Shown: positions 44,345 through 52,817 of the stretch, piece after piece | Position numbering within the stretch: position 1 is the stretch's first letter | Layout of the letters: every line of letters starts with the position of its first letter | Assembly: GCF_022809315.2 (NCBI RefSeq) | Contig: NZ_JAKZJU020000001.1 | Coordinates: 1,525,001 to 1,589,000 of the forward strand | Length of the DNA stretch: 64,000 nucleotides | From: Mesosutterella faecium | GTDB lineage: Bacteria; Pseudomonadota; Gammaproteobacteria; Burkholderiales; Burkholderiaceae_F | Direction of reading: 5' to 3' | The notes under the pieces: model-generated | Seen by the model: only the letters and a program-made list of their open reading frames with translations | The model's database searches: none | What the model was told of the DNA's origin: nothing | Position numbers and translations under genes: made by a program

Positions 44345-45106
44345 ATGGCAAAAATCCTCGCAGTGGCCAATCAAAAGGGCGGCGTCGGGAAGACCGCAAC
44401 AACGCATGCACTGGCCGCGGGACTGGCGGCCCGCGGCGAGCGGGTGCTGGCCGTCGATCTGGATCCCCAGGGCAACCTGTCCTATTCGCTGGGCCTGTCC
44501 GCGGGCCCGGGCGCCATGGCGCTGTTGCAAAAGAGCGCGGCCGCCCCGGAGGTGATCCAGTCCCCGGCCCTCGGGCTGGATGCCATCGCCTCTTCTCCCG
44601 ACCTTTCGAGCGCGGACATTGCCATTGCCGAAACGGGCAAGGAATACAGGCTGAAGGAAGCCCTCGCGCCGATTGCCAGAAAATACAGCTGGATCCTGAT
44701 CGACACGCCTCCGGCCCTCGGAGTGCTCTCGGTCAACGCCCTGACGGCCGCCTCGAAGGTGCTGATCGTGGCGCAGGCCGATATTTACAGCCTGCACGGC
44801 ATAGAACGCCTGGCCGATACCGTTGCGACGGTCCGCCGCTACTGCAATCCGAAGCTGCGCATCGCGGGAATCGCGCTCACGCGCTTCAACCGCCGGCTGA
44901 TTCTCGCGCAGCAGGCCTCTCAGGCGATCGACGCGCAGGCCCGGGAGCTGGGTACGCGCCTGCTCGCGGCCCGCATCCGCGAATGCTCTGCGGTGAAGGA
45001 GGCCCAGGCCATGAAGCGCGACATTTTTTCCTACGCTCCCCGCAGCAATGCCGCGAAGGACTATCAGGCTCTGCTCGACGAGCTTTTCCCGCCGAAGAGG
45101 GCCTGA
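44345..45106 (+). CDS. ParA-family ATPase (orphan partition-type)
   Basis: A 253-residue ParA/Soj-like ATPase. The deviant Walker A is NQKGGVGKTATTHALA near the N-terminus, with VDLDPQGNLSYSLG (A') and ILIDTPPALGVLSVNAL (Walker B). It moves DNA or protein cargo by ATP-driven gradients. It has no N-terminal helix-turn-helix domain, so it is the short ParA type. The next gene encodes a small ribbon-helix-helix protein 3 bp downstream, the layout of plasmid parA-parG pairs. ATG 44345 with GTGGAG upstream is used; the GTG at 44336 is inside that site. Confidence 0.9.
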   Translation: MAKILAVANQKGGVGKTATTHALAAGLAARGERVLAVDLDPQGNLSYSLGLSAGPGAMALLQKSAAAPEVIQSPALGLDAIASSPDLSSADIAIAETGKEYRLKEALAPIARKYSWILIDTPPALGVLSVNALTAASKVLIVAQADIYSLHGIERLADTVATVRRYCNPKLRIAGIALTRFNRRLILAQQASQAIDAQARELGTRLLAARIRECSAVKEAQAMKRDIFSYAPRSNAAKDYQALLDELFPPKRA

Positions 45107-45109
45107 GCC

Positions 45110-45415
45110 ATGGCAAAAAAGAATTTTCTGAACGCGCTCGAAAGCCCGGCCGCTTCCTTTATTTCTGCTCCTGCGGGCGGAGCGCTCCCGCGCAGGGCTC
45201 TCCCGCAGGAAGATTCCGCCGCCCCGGAGCCTCAGGGCGAGGCTTCAAGATATGTCGAGCGCCGTGAGCTGAAGACCCGGCGCGTGCAGCTTCTGCTGCA
45301 GCCTTCGGTCTACAACCGGCTCAAGGCCCTGGCCCTGCAGCGGGGCGTGAGCGTCAACGAACTGTGCAACGAGTTCCTGTCCCAGGCCTCGCTCAGGGCG
45401 CTCAAGGAGCATTAA
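45110..45415 (+). CDS. Small ribbon-helix-helix (CopG/ParG-like) protein, partner of ParA
   Basis: A 101-residue protein with an unstructured, proline- and alanine-rich first half (about residues 10-45) and a C-terminal ribbon-helix-helix domain TRRVQLLLQPSVYNRLKALA then GVSVNELCNEFLSQ. The mobile N-tail plus RHH fold is the architecture of ParG/Omega-type centromere-binding proteins. It starts 3 bp after parA and is surely co-translated. It may bind a site near the operon. No clear repeat array was seen there. Confidence 0.75.
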   Translation: MAKKNFLNALESPAASFISAPAGGALPRRALPQEDSAAPEPQGEASRYVERRELKTRRVQLLLQPSVYNRLKALALQRGVSVNELCNEFLSQASLRALKEH

Positions 45416-45460
45416 GATCATCTGCGGTTCGGATGGCCGCAGGCAACCGGAGGAAGGAAA

Positions 45461-46252
45461 ATGGCCGAAAACAATAAAGACGAGCAGCACCGCAGCGTCC
45501 TGGAGGAAGTCCAGTCGCAGGAGGCGTCCGGGGAAGGGGCTTCGCCGGATGCCGGCGCCTCTTCCTTAAGCGGATCGAAGGGAGCTTCGGGTTCTGATGC
45601 CGCGCGAAAGGATGAGGGCAGGCCTTCCGAGGCTGCGGCCGAAGAGCCCTCGAGCCTCAGCGGCGAGGCGCAGCCGCCCCGCAGGATAGAAGGCAGCGGC
45701 GGCGCTCTGTTCACGCCGTCGACCGTGTCGGACACGAAGGACGCGGGCGCCTCGGGCTCAGGAAGCGGAGCTGAAGGAGATACGCTGCAGGCGGTCTGGC
45801 AGCTCTTTTGCGATACCTTCAGCCACCGCTACGCCCAGTTCGACGGCCGCGCGAACCGCACGGAATTCTGGGTCTTCTTTGTGGGCTCGATGCTGATCGA
45901 GTGGGTGCTCAATCTGCTCGCGGCGCTGCCTCTGATCGGCTGGATCGCGGGCTTTGGCTCGATAGCCTGGTGGATTGCCTCGCTGGTGCCCAACTGCGCC
46001 GTGGCCGTGAGGCGCCTGCACGACACGGGCCGCTCCGGCGCCTGGATCGCCGCACCGCTCGCGGCGGTGATGATCCTGATGCTGATGATCCCGCTCTCGG
46101 TGGCCTTCGCGCTTTTCTCGCTCATGGCGATCGGCCCCGTGCTCTTCATCTGCGGAATTCTATTCGTGGTGGGACTTTTCTTCTGCGCCCTTGCGGGTCA
46201 GAAGGGCCCCAATGAATGGGGTCCGCAGCCCCGGGATCTGAAGATCTTTTAA
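45461..46252 (+). CDS. DUF805 membrane protein with long disordered N-terminus
   Basis: A 263-residue protein. The first 105 residues are acidic, serine- and alanine-rich and without order. Then comes a DUF805 domain: FSHRYAQFDGRANRTEFWVF, VAVRRLHDTGRSGAWI and GQKGPNEWGP, with four hydrophobic helices. DUF805 proteins are inner-membrane proteins of unknown function. It lies 46 bp after the ParA/RHH pair and may be in the same transcript. The disordered tail is longer than usual for the family. Confidence 0.8.
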   Translation: MAENNKDEQHRSVLEEVQSQEASGEGASPDAGASSLSGSKGASGSDAARKDEGRPSEAAAEEPSSLSGEAQPPRRIEGSGGALFTPSTVSDTKDAGASGSGSGAEGDTLQAVWQLFCDTFSHRYAQFDGRANRTEFWVFFVGSMLIEWVLNLLAALPLIGWIAGFGSIAWWIASLVPNCAVAVRRLHDTGRSGAWIAAPLAAVMILMLMIPLSVAFALFSLMAIGPVLFICGILFVVGLFFCALAGQKGPNEWGPQPRDLKIF

Positions 46253-46358
46253 GCTGCAGGCCGTGCGGGCCGCCAGGGCGGGGAAGGCCCGCAGGCAGCG
46301 TCTAAAATGAGGTCTCCGGCTTCATGTTTTCCCCCGCGCGGCTGCGCTGATTTTTCCT

Positions 46359-47057
46359 ATGCCCTTTACTCGTCCCAAGGCTGTATTTTTCGACTTCGAC
46401 GGCACGCTCATCGACAGCGAGGGCCCGGACGGGCAGCTGCTCGCGGCGATGATGGGCGAGCTCGGCCTTCACTTCACGGCGCTTGACGTGATCAGGATGC
46501 TGCAGGGCATGACGCGCGACCTTGTGCCCCAGGTGCTTCGCGAACGCTTCGGAGTGACGGTTCCGGAGGACTGGATGACGCGCTACCGGGCGGGGCGCAG
46601 AGTGCTGGAAGACCGGGCCCTGGTTCCTGCCGGGACGCTGCAGAGCCTGCGCAGGCTCAAATGCGCCGGCGTTCCCCTCAGCCTCGTTTCAAACAGCCGC
46701 GCCTCGCGGCTCGAGCGCATGGTGAAGAGCTCCGGCGCGCAGGGCCTTTTCGAAGACCGGCTTTTTCACCTCGCGCCGGGCATTCGCCCGAAGCCGGAGC
46801 CGGATCTGTACCTGGCGGCGCTTCGTTCCGCGGGACTGAGCCCCAAGGAAGCGCTGGCGGTCGAGGACTCGGTGGTTGGAGTGCGGGCTGCGCGGGCTGC
46901 GGGCATTCCCTGCGTGGGATTTACCGGCTTCAACCGCCTGGGGCTTGAGGAGGAATCGGCGCTGAAGGACGCCGGGGCCTTTCTTCTTGTCCCCCGGATG
47001 AGCGATGTTGCAGCCCTGGCTTTGGGCATCCCCCCGGCAAAGGAGGAGCGGTCATGA
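46359..47057 (+). CDS. HAD-family phosphatase (phosphoglycolate phosphatase-like)
   Basis: A 232-residue HAD hydrolase of subfamily IA. Motif I is FFDFDGTLIDSEG (Asp residues about 11 and 13), motif II LSLVSNSRASRLE, motif III KPEPDLYLAALRS and motif IV AVEDSVVGVRAARAAG. Probably acts on sugar phosphates or phosphoglycolate. Its stop codon overlaps the start of the helicase gene by 4 bp, so the two are co-translated. Why a small phosphatase is coupled to a helicase is not clear. Confidence 0.9.
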   Translation: MPFTRPKAVFFDFDGTLIDSEGPDGQLLAAMMGELGLHFTALDVIRMLQGMTRDLVPQVLRERFGVTVPEDWMTRYRAGRRVLEDRALVPAGTLQSLRRLKCAGVPLSLVSNSRASRLERMVKSSGAQGLFEDRLFHLAPGIRPKPEPDLYLAALRSAGLSPKEALAVEDSVVGVRAARAAGIPCVGFTGFNRLGLEEESALKDAGAFLLVPRMSDVAALALGIPPAKEERS

Positions 47058-49240
47058 AAAGAAAAGGCAAACAGCTGCTCACGGCGGCCTCTCTCATGGA
47101 TGCGATTTACCGCGCAAACATAGAGATCAAAAGCCGGGCCGCCGCCTTTTTTGACGATTTCACGCGCCACGGCCCCGAGAGGCTGGCCAAGTTTGGCCCG
47201 CTCGAGCCGATCGAAGGCGCGGCAGGCTACAGCTGCCTCACGCTCTGGAAAGGCTGGTACGCCGTGCTTTGCAACCCGCTTTCTTCGATCTGGGTTTTCG
47301 CCTGGGTGGCGAAAAGCCGCGAGGAAGCCTGCCGCTGGGCCCGCACGCACCGCATCGAGGCGAACCCCCGCATCCGGGCGATCCAGATGTTCGAAGAGCC
47401 CGAGGAGGCAGTCTCTTCGAGCGCTTCCGGAAAAGGCTCCCCGCTTTTTGGCAAGGTCTCCGACGGCCTGCTGCTCGACCTCGGGGTGCCGGTGAACCGG
47501 CTCGAGCTGGTGCGTTCGCTCTGCTCCGCAGACGAACTGGAGCAGAAAGGGCGCTTTCTGCCCTCCGCAGTCGAAAAGCGGCTTTGGAAAATCGTCCAGG
47601 GCACTCCGGCCTCGGCGCTCGTCTCCCATGGCGTGCGGCCGACGGCAACCGAGGCGGGGTATCTGGGAAGCGCCGCCACGCGCAGCGCCTTTTACGCTCC
47701 CGCCGACAAGGAGGATTTCTCCGAGATCCTGAGGATGCCGCTCGACAAGTGGCGCTGCTACCTCTCCGAGGAGCAGAGGCAGCTTGTGGAGGCCGACCGC
47801 AACGGGCCTTTCATGGTGGTGGGCAGCGCCGGAACCGGGAAAACGGTGGTCGCGCTGCACCGCGCGAAGCGTCTGGTCGAGCTCACCGACTGGGGTCCGA
47901 AGGACCGCCTGCTGTTCACCACTTTCACGCGCAACCTGGCGCTCGACCTGCGCCTGCAGATGGAGAAGCTCCTGCCTGCCAAGGTCATTGAGCGGACCAT
48001 GGAGATCGTGAACCTGGACGAGTGGGTGCGGAATTTTCTCGTTGAGAACCATATGGGCCGGGAGTACCTGCTGCCCGGGCCCGAGCTCGACGCGATCTGG
48101 GCCGGCGCAAGGAGGCTTTTCCCCGCCCGCATCGGCAACAAGCCCCCGATGCCCGAGTCCTTCTACCGAAACGAGTTTGAGCAGGTGGTTCTGCCCGACA
48201 ACATCCGCTCCGAGGCGGCCTATCTCCTCGCCGACCGCAGAGGCCGGGGCGTGACGCTCGGAAAGCGGGAGCGCTCCGCGGTCTGGCCGGTGCTTGCCTA
48301 CGTGCGCCGGGCGATCGACGAAACCGGCAAGCTCACGCCCTCGGACGCGTACAACACGGCCTCGGCCCTGCTGATGTCCGGGCGCTCGACCAAGCAGTAC
48401 CGGGCGGTGATTCTTGACGAGGCTCAGGACTTCGGGCGCGAGGCCTTCAGGCTGCTGCGGCAGCTCACCCCCGACCTGTCGCTCTCGAATACCCCGGGCC
48501 ACCCCAGGCAGGGCGACATCTTCATCGTGGGCGACGAAAACCAGCGCATCTACAGCCGCGGCAGCGGCTACGACCTCAAGCGCTGCGGCATCAACGTGCG
48601 CTCGAAGCGCACGAGAAAGCTCACGATCAACTACCGGACCACGGCCGACATCCGCAGCGCCGCTCTCGTCGTGCTGGAGCACAACCGCGCGAAGGTGCTC
48701 GAGTCGAAGCTGAGCCGGCGGCCTTACCGCGATGAAGAGTGCGTTTCCACGCGCCGCGGGCCCGAGCCTGTGCTTTACGTCGCGCACGGGCTCGAGGACG
48801 AGGCCGGATGGATCGCGGATCGGATTTTTGAGCTTCAGAACCAGGACCGGTCTTACGTTCTGTCTGATTTTGTAGTGGCCGCCCATTCCCGCGAGAGGCG
48901 CGACGAGTACGCCCGGTGCCTGGCCGCGCGGGGCCTCGCCACGGCCGCCATTGAAGCGGCCGAGATGCCGGCCCGGGACGCGGTGAGGGTGTCGACCCTG
49001 CACCGGCTGAAGGGGCTTGAGTTCAAGGTGGTTTTCATCGCGGGCGCCGATGCGGGCAAGATCCCGTCGGACTCGGCTGTCAGCCAGGGCTCCGACAAGG
49101 TGGAAAAAGCCGGCCTTTACAAGCGTCAGCGTTCGCTTTTTTATGTGGCGGTGACCCGGGCGCGCGACAGGCTGTTCATTTCATGCCGCGAGCGGCCCGG
49201 CGCCTTCATGGCCGCCGTGGCGGAGTACCTCAGCCGCTGA
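47054..49240 (+). CDS. UvrD/Rep-type helicase with ParE/RelE-like N-terminal domain
   Basis: A 728-residue superfamily 1A DNA helicase. Walker A is VGSAGTGKTVVALHRAKR (about residue 255), Walker B VILDEAQDFGREAFR, motif III/IV GDENQRIYSRGSGY, motif V VSTLHRLKGLEFKVVF and motif VI YVAVTRARDRLF. Residues about 20-113 resemble the RelE/ParE-like domain that precedes the helicase in a known UvrD-like family (FDDFTRHGPERLAKF, then LTLWKGWYAVLCN and CRWARTHRIEANPRI). Members of this family occur in stress and defence contexts; its job here is unproven. It is translationally coupled to the HAD gene upstream and overlaps the convergent TetR gene by 11 bp. Confidence 0.88.
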   Translation: MKRKGKQLLTAASLMDAIYRANIEIKSRAAAFFDDFTRHGPERLAKFGPLEPIEGAAGYSCLTLWKGWYAVLCNPLSSIWVFAWVAKSREEACRWARTHRIEANPRIRAIQMFEEPEEAVSSSASGKGSPLFGKVSDGLLLDLGVPVNRLELVRSLCSADELEQKGRFLPSAVEKRLWKIVQGTPASALVSHGVRPTATEAGYLGSAATRSAFYAPADKEDFSEILRMPLDKWRCYLSEEQRQLVEADRNGPFMVVGSAGTGKTVVALHRAKRLVELTDWGPKDRLLFTTFTRNLALDLRLQMEKLLPAKVIERTMEIVNLDEWVRNFLVENHMGREYLLPGPELDAIWAGARRLFPARIGNKPPMPESFYRNEFEQVVLPDNIRSEAAYLLADRRGRGVTLGKRERSAVWPVLAYVRRAIDETGKLTPSDAYNTASALLMSGRSTKQYRAVILDEAQDFGREAFRLLRQLTPDLSLSNTPGHPRQGDIFIVGDENQRIYSRGSGYDLKRCGINVRSKRTRKLTINYRTTADIRSAALVVLEHNRAKVLESKLSRRPYRDEECVSTRRGPEPVLYVAHGLEDEAGWIADRIFELQNQDRSYVLSDFVVAAHSRERRDEYARCLAARGLATAAIEAAEMPARDAVRVSTLHRLKGLEFKVVFIAGADAGKIPSDSAVSQGSDKVEKAGLYKRQRSLFYVAVTRARDRLFISCRERPGAFMAAVAEYLSR

Positions 49241-49922
49241 AAGGCGGGGAGGAGGCGGCCTTCGCGCGGTCCGCTTCCTTCCAGCGCCGGCCTTCCTCCC
49301 GAAGCCAGTCGGTCATGTACCGGCCGATGAACTCCGCGGCCTCCTCCGGGGTGTCCTTCTGCAGGGAGTAGAGGTTGTTGGGAAGGCTTTTGCCGAAGGC
49401 CAGCAGCGTAAAGACCGGCGAAACAATGCAGAACATGCAGCGCCTGAGCGCCGGGTCATTCTCCGGAATGCCGGAGACCTCGGAGGCGAGGCGCTGGACG
49501 AGCGCGAATTTGGGCAGGACCTCCGTTTCAAAAAGCGGGCGCAGGCTCGCCTCCTCATCGAGCAGCCCCCTGAACAGCAGCTTCATTTTCCAGCCGTTTT
49601 CACTTGAGGCCTGCTGCAGGATCATCCGGAGAATGCTCTTCACTTTCTGGTCCGCCGGCTGCGGGCTTTCGACAATTTTCCTTATCTCTTCGATTTGGAA
49701 AATGTCATGGTGGGCTTCAATGAGCGCGGCGGCGAAAAGGCCGCGGCGGCTGCCGAAGTGGTAGTTGATGGAGGCGAGGTCGACATGAGCGCGGGCCGCG
49801 ATGTCGCGGCAGGTCACGTTGGCAAAGCCCCTGCGGCTGAGCAGTCGCGAGGCGGTCTGAAGAATCTTTTCCCTGGTGGCGGCACCGTCAGCGCGCTGCC
49901 GGCGCATGGTCTCATGCAGCAT
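49230..49922 (-). CDS. TetR-family regulator (CecR/YbiH-like)
   Basis: A 230-residue TetR repressor. The helix-turn-helix is ANVTCRDIAARAHVDLASIN with the following YHFGSRRGLFAAAL. The C-terminal domain is of the CecR/YbiH type (RMILQQASSENGWKMKLLFRG). It is divergent from the HlyD-ABC efflux operon, an arrangement shared with ybiH-ybhGFSR in E. coli. A 22-bp palindrome lies between. The start may be at 49922 or at the ATG 15 bases later (MRRQRADG). Confidence 0.9.
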   Translation of the reverse strand: MLHETMRRQRADGAATREKILQTASRLLSRRGFANVTCRDIAARAHVDLASINYHFGSRRGLFAAALIEAHHDIFQIEEIRKIVESPQPADQKVKSILRMILQQASSENGWKMKLLFRGLLDEEASLRPLFETEVLPKFALVQRLASEVSGIPENDPALRRCMFCIVSPVFTLLAFGKSLPNNLYSLQKDTPEEAAEFIGRYMTDWLREEGRRWKEADRAKAASSPPFSG

Positions 49923-49955
49923 TGAATTCCCCCTTAGCCGGGGTTATTATAGAGA

Positions 49956-49977
49956 AAATTAAATTTAAATTTAATTT
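49956..49977 (+). promoter_or_regulatory. 22-bp perfect palindrome, probable TetR operator
   Basis: The 22-base segment, consisting only of A and T with core TTTAAATTTAAA-type symmetry, is its own reverse complement. It sits in the gap between the divergent TetR and efflux genes, where a repressor dimer should block both promoters. Confidence 0.6.
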
Positions 49978-50026
49978 AAACTAAGCATCAGGCCATTAAG
50001 CAACCTGTTGTTTTATATAAGCGCAA

Positions 50027-51061
50027 ATGAATAAAAAGATCCTCATTGCGGCAACTGTCCTTGTCGCGGCCGCAGCCGCGGCCGGGTACGTCGTCCATGA
50101 AAAGTTCTTCCAGAAAGCCTCCGATGAAATCGTGCTCTACGGCAACGTCGACATCAGGCAGGTGTCGCTCGCATTCGAGGAGGGCGGGCGCATCAGCGAA
50201 CTGCGGGTCGAGGAGGGCGATCAGGTGAAGAAAGGGCAGGTGCTGGCGGTTCTCGACACCCGCACGCTCGAGCTTGAAGCCGAGCAGGCCTCGGCCCAGG
50301 TCCGTGCGGGCGAGCAGGCGCTTTTGAGGCTTCGCCATGGCAACCGCCCCCAGGAAATCGCCCAGGCGCGGGCTAAGTACCGGGCGGCTCAGGCCGATGC
50401 CGAGCGGGCCTCGCTCGACCTCAAGCGGGCTGAAGCCCTCTGGAACACGCCCCAGGGCCACGCGGTGAGCCGCCAGAGCTATGACCAGGCGGTCAGCGCC
50501 GAGCGCGTGGCGAGGCAAAACGAGCAGCAGGCGAAGGAGGCGCTGCAGCTCCAGGTGATCGGCCCGCGGGTGGAGGACATCCGGGAGTCCGAGGCGTCGC
50601 TTGAGGCCTCGAAGGCGAACCTGGCCGTGCTGCGGCACCGCATCGAGCTCGGGACGCTGCGTGCGCCCCAGAATGCCGTGGTCCGCAGCCGCCTGCTTGA
50701 GAAGGGCGACATGGCCTCGGCTTCAAGCCCTGTGTTCACGCTTGCGCTCACGGATCCCAAGTGGGTCCGGGCGTACCTGAGCGAAAAGGACCTGGGGCGC
50801 GTGAAGCCCGGGGACCCGGCCGAGATCACCACGGATTCGAACCCCGGGGAAAAGGTCCCCGGGCGGGTGGGGTTCATCTCCTCGGTGGCTGAATTCACGC
50901 CTAAGAACGTGCAGACCGAGGAGCTGCGCACGAGCCTCGTCTACGAAGTGCGCATTCTCTTTGACGATCCCGGCTCGAAGCTGCGGCTCGGGCAGCCTGC
51001 GACCGTCAGGCTCCGCCCGGCCTCCGGCGCCGCCTCCGGGGCCTCAGCCGGCGGGGTGTGA
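50027..51061 (+). CDS. HlyD-family membrane fusion protein (YbhG-like)
   Basis: A 344-residue adaptor with an N-terminal membrane anchor (KILIAATVLVAAAAAAGYVV). The biotinyl-lipoyl halves GGRISELRVEEGDQVKKGQVL and FTLALTDPKWVRAYL flank a long coiled-coil hairpin (about residues 75-195, rich in Ala, Glu, Arg and Gln). It links an inner-membrane ABC transporter to an outer-membrane channel such as TolC. It is the first gene of the efflux operon, 105 bp from the TetR gene. The next gene follows within 5 bp. Confidence 0.92.
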   Translation: MNKKILIAATVLVAAAAAAGYVVHEKFFQKASDEIVLYGNVDIRQVSLAFEEGGRISELRVEEGDQVKKGQVLAVLDTRTLELEAEQASAQVRAGEQALLRLRHGNRPQEIAQARAKYRAAQADAERASLDLKRAEALWNTPQGHAVSRQSYDQAVSAERVARQNEQQAKEALQLQVIGPRVEDIRESEASLEASKANLAVLRHRIELGTLRAPQNAVVRSRLLEKGDMASASSPVFTLALTDPKWVRAYLSEKDLGRVKPGDPAEITTDSNPGEKVPGRVGFISSVAEFTPKNVQTEELRTSLVYEVRILFDDPGSKLRLGQPATVRLRPASGAASGASAGGV

Positions 51062-51065
51062 GGCG

Positions 51066-52817
51066 ATGGCAGAGCAGGCCGTGGCCATCCGGGCCGAGGG
51101 CCTCGGGATGGCTTTCAGGGACAGCGGCGGCGACCGGGTTCAGGCTCTCTCGGAGCTCAATTTCGACGTGCCGGCCGGCCGCCTCGTCACCCTGGTGGGG
51201 GCTGACGGAGCGGGCAAGACGACGCTGATGCGGCTTGTCTGCGGACTGCTTGCGCCCTCCTCGGGCAGGATCGAGGTTCTGGGCAGGGACGTGGCCGCGC
51301 AGACCCAGTGGGTGCAGGACCAGATCAGCTATATGCCCCAGAAGTTCGCGCTCTACGAGGATCTTTCCGTCCAGGAGAACCTCGACCTCTATGCTGATCT
51401 TCACGGAGTGCCCCCTGCCGTGCGCGCGAAGCGCTACGAGCGGCTGCTTGCGATGTCTGATCTGGGCCGCTTCACCGGGCGGCCGGCCGGGAAGCTCTCC
51501 GGCGGCATGAAGCAGAAGCTCGGGCTGATCTGCACGCTCGTGCGCACGCCGAGGCTGCTGCTGCTCGACGAGCCTTCCATCGGGGTCGACCCGCTCTCGC
51601 GCCGGGACCTTTGGGAAATCGTGCGGCAGCAGGTGCAGCTTGAGCATATCTCGGTGGTCTGGAGCACTTCCTACATGGACGAGGCCGAGCGTTCGGACTA
51701 TGTTTTTGCGCTGCACGAAGGCCGGCTGGTGGCCCAGGGGCGTCCCGCCGAGCTCGTGCGGCGCGCCGAGGGCCTCACCGGCACGGCCTGGCCGCGCGGG
51801 GGCGAGCCGGCACGGGACCTTCAGGCCGCCTTGTACGACCGGGGCGATCTCGTGCTCGACGCGGTGCCCTCGGGGGGCGCCGTGCGCTTCATCCGCAGGC
51901 CGGGGTCGGACGCCCCGGCGCTCGTCTCGCTTCTGGCCGGGCGGCGCATGGAAAGCCGCCGCCCGGACTTTGAGGACGCCTTCATGCTGATGATTTCGGG
52001 CAGCGGGGAGGGCCGCAGGGCGCCCCGCGCCGGCCAGCAGCCCGTTGCTGCCAGGAGGCCGGCTTCTTCCGGGCCGGTCATCCATGTCCGGAACCTCGTG
52101 CGTCGGTTCGGCGACTTCACGGCGGTCGCCAGCACGAGCTTTGATGTGAAGGAAGGCGAGATATTCGGCCTTCTCGGCCCCAACGGAGCAGGGAAGACCA
52201 CCACTTTCCGCATGCTCTGCGGGCTGCTGCCCGCCACGAGCGGCGTGATCGAGGTGGCGGGGTTCAACCTCCGCAAGGCCCGGGCGGAAGCCCGCGGGCG
52301 CATCGGCTATGTGGCCCAGAAATTCGCGCTCTACGGACTGCTCACGAACAAGGAGAATCTGGAGTTCTTTGCCGGCGCCTACGGACTTTACGGCAGCAGG
52401 CTCCGCGAGCGGGTGCAGGCGATGCTGCAGCAGTTCGACCTCCGGCCCGGGGATGTCTCCGGCCGGCTGCCCATGGGCCCCAAGCGCAGGCTGGCGATGG
52501 CGGCCGCGCTGCTGCACGAGCCAAGAATCCTGTTTCTCGACGAGCCCACAAGCGGCATTGACCCGACCACTAGGCGCAGCTTCTGGCGCACCATCACGGA
52601 GCTATCCCGCACCGGCGTCACGGTCATCGTGACAACCCACTTCATGGAGGAGGCCGAGTACTGCGACCGAATCGCGATTCAGGACGCGGGGCGGTTCCTC
52701 GCCCTGGGCACTCCGGGCGAAGTCCGCCGCCTCGCCGGAGAGGACTGCGCCGACATGAACAGCGCCTTCGTCCGGATCGTGGAAAAGGGCCGGGCCGGGG
52801 GAGGAAGGGAAAAATGA
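51066..52817 (+). CDS. ABC transporter, two fused ATP-binding domains (YbhF-like)
   Basis: A 583-residue protein with two nucleotide-binding domains in tandem. Domain 1 has Walker A GADGAGKTTLMRL, signature LSGGMKQKLGL and Walker B LLLLDEPSIGVDP. Domain 2 has Walker A GPNGAGKTTTFRM and Walker B ILFLDEPTSGIDP, but its signature is LPMGPKRRLAM, a non-standard form also seen in YbhF. The frame is open from 50961, but ATG 51066 after GTGTGAGGCG starts MAEQAVAIRAEGLG and is chosen. It powers the permeases encoded next, whose first gene overlaps it by 4 bp. Confidence 0.93.
   Translation: MAEQAVAIRAEGLGMAFRDSGGDRVQALSELNFDVPAGRLVTLVGADGAGKTTLMRLVCGLLAPSSGRIEVLGRDVAAQTQWVQDQISYMPQKFALYEDLSVQENLDLYADLHGVPPAVRAKRYERLLAMSDLGRFTGRPAGKLSGGMKQKLGLICTLVRTPRLLLLDEPSIGVDPLSRRDLWEIVRQQVQLEHISVVWSTSYMDEAERSDYVFALHEGRLVAQGRPAELVRRAEGLTGTAWPRGGEPARDLQAALYDRGDLVLDAVPSGGAVRFIRRPGSDAPALVSLLAGRRMESRRPDFEDAFMLMISGSGEGRRAPRAGQQPVAARRPASSGPVIHVRNLVRRFGDFTAVASTSFDVKEGEIFGLLGPNGAGKTTTFRMLCGLLPATSGVIEVAGFNLRKARAEARGRIGYVAQKFALYGLLTNKENLEFFAGAYGLYGSRLRERVQAMLQQFDLRPGDVSGRLPMGPKRRLAMAAALLHEPRILFLDEPTSGIDPTTRRSFWRTITELSRTGVTVIVTTHFMEEAEYCDRIAIQDAGRFLALGTPGEVRRLAGEDCADMNSAFVRIVEKGRAGGGREK

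Noticed and set aside
46766..49003. 745-codon minus-strand frame opposite the helicase
   Set aside because: Antisense of a well-supported helicase with all motifs; the opposite product has no known motif.
51006..52517. 503-codon minus-strand frame opposite the ABC ATPase
   Set aside because: Antisense of the YbhF-like gene, whose Walker and signature motifs are unambiguous.
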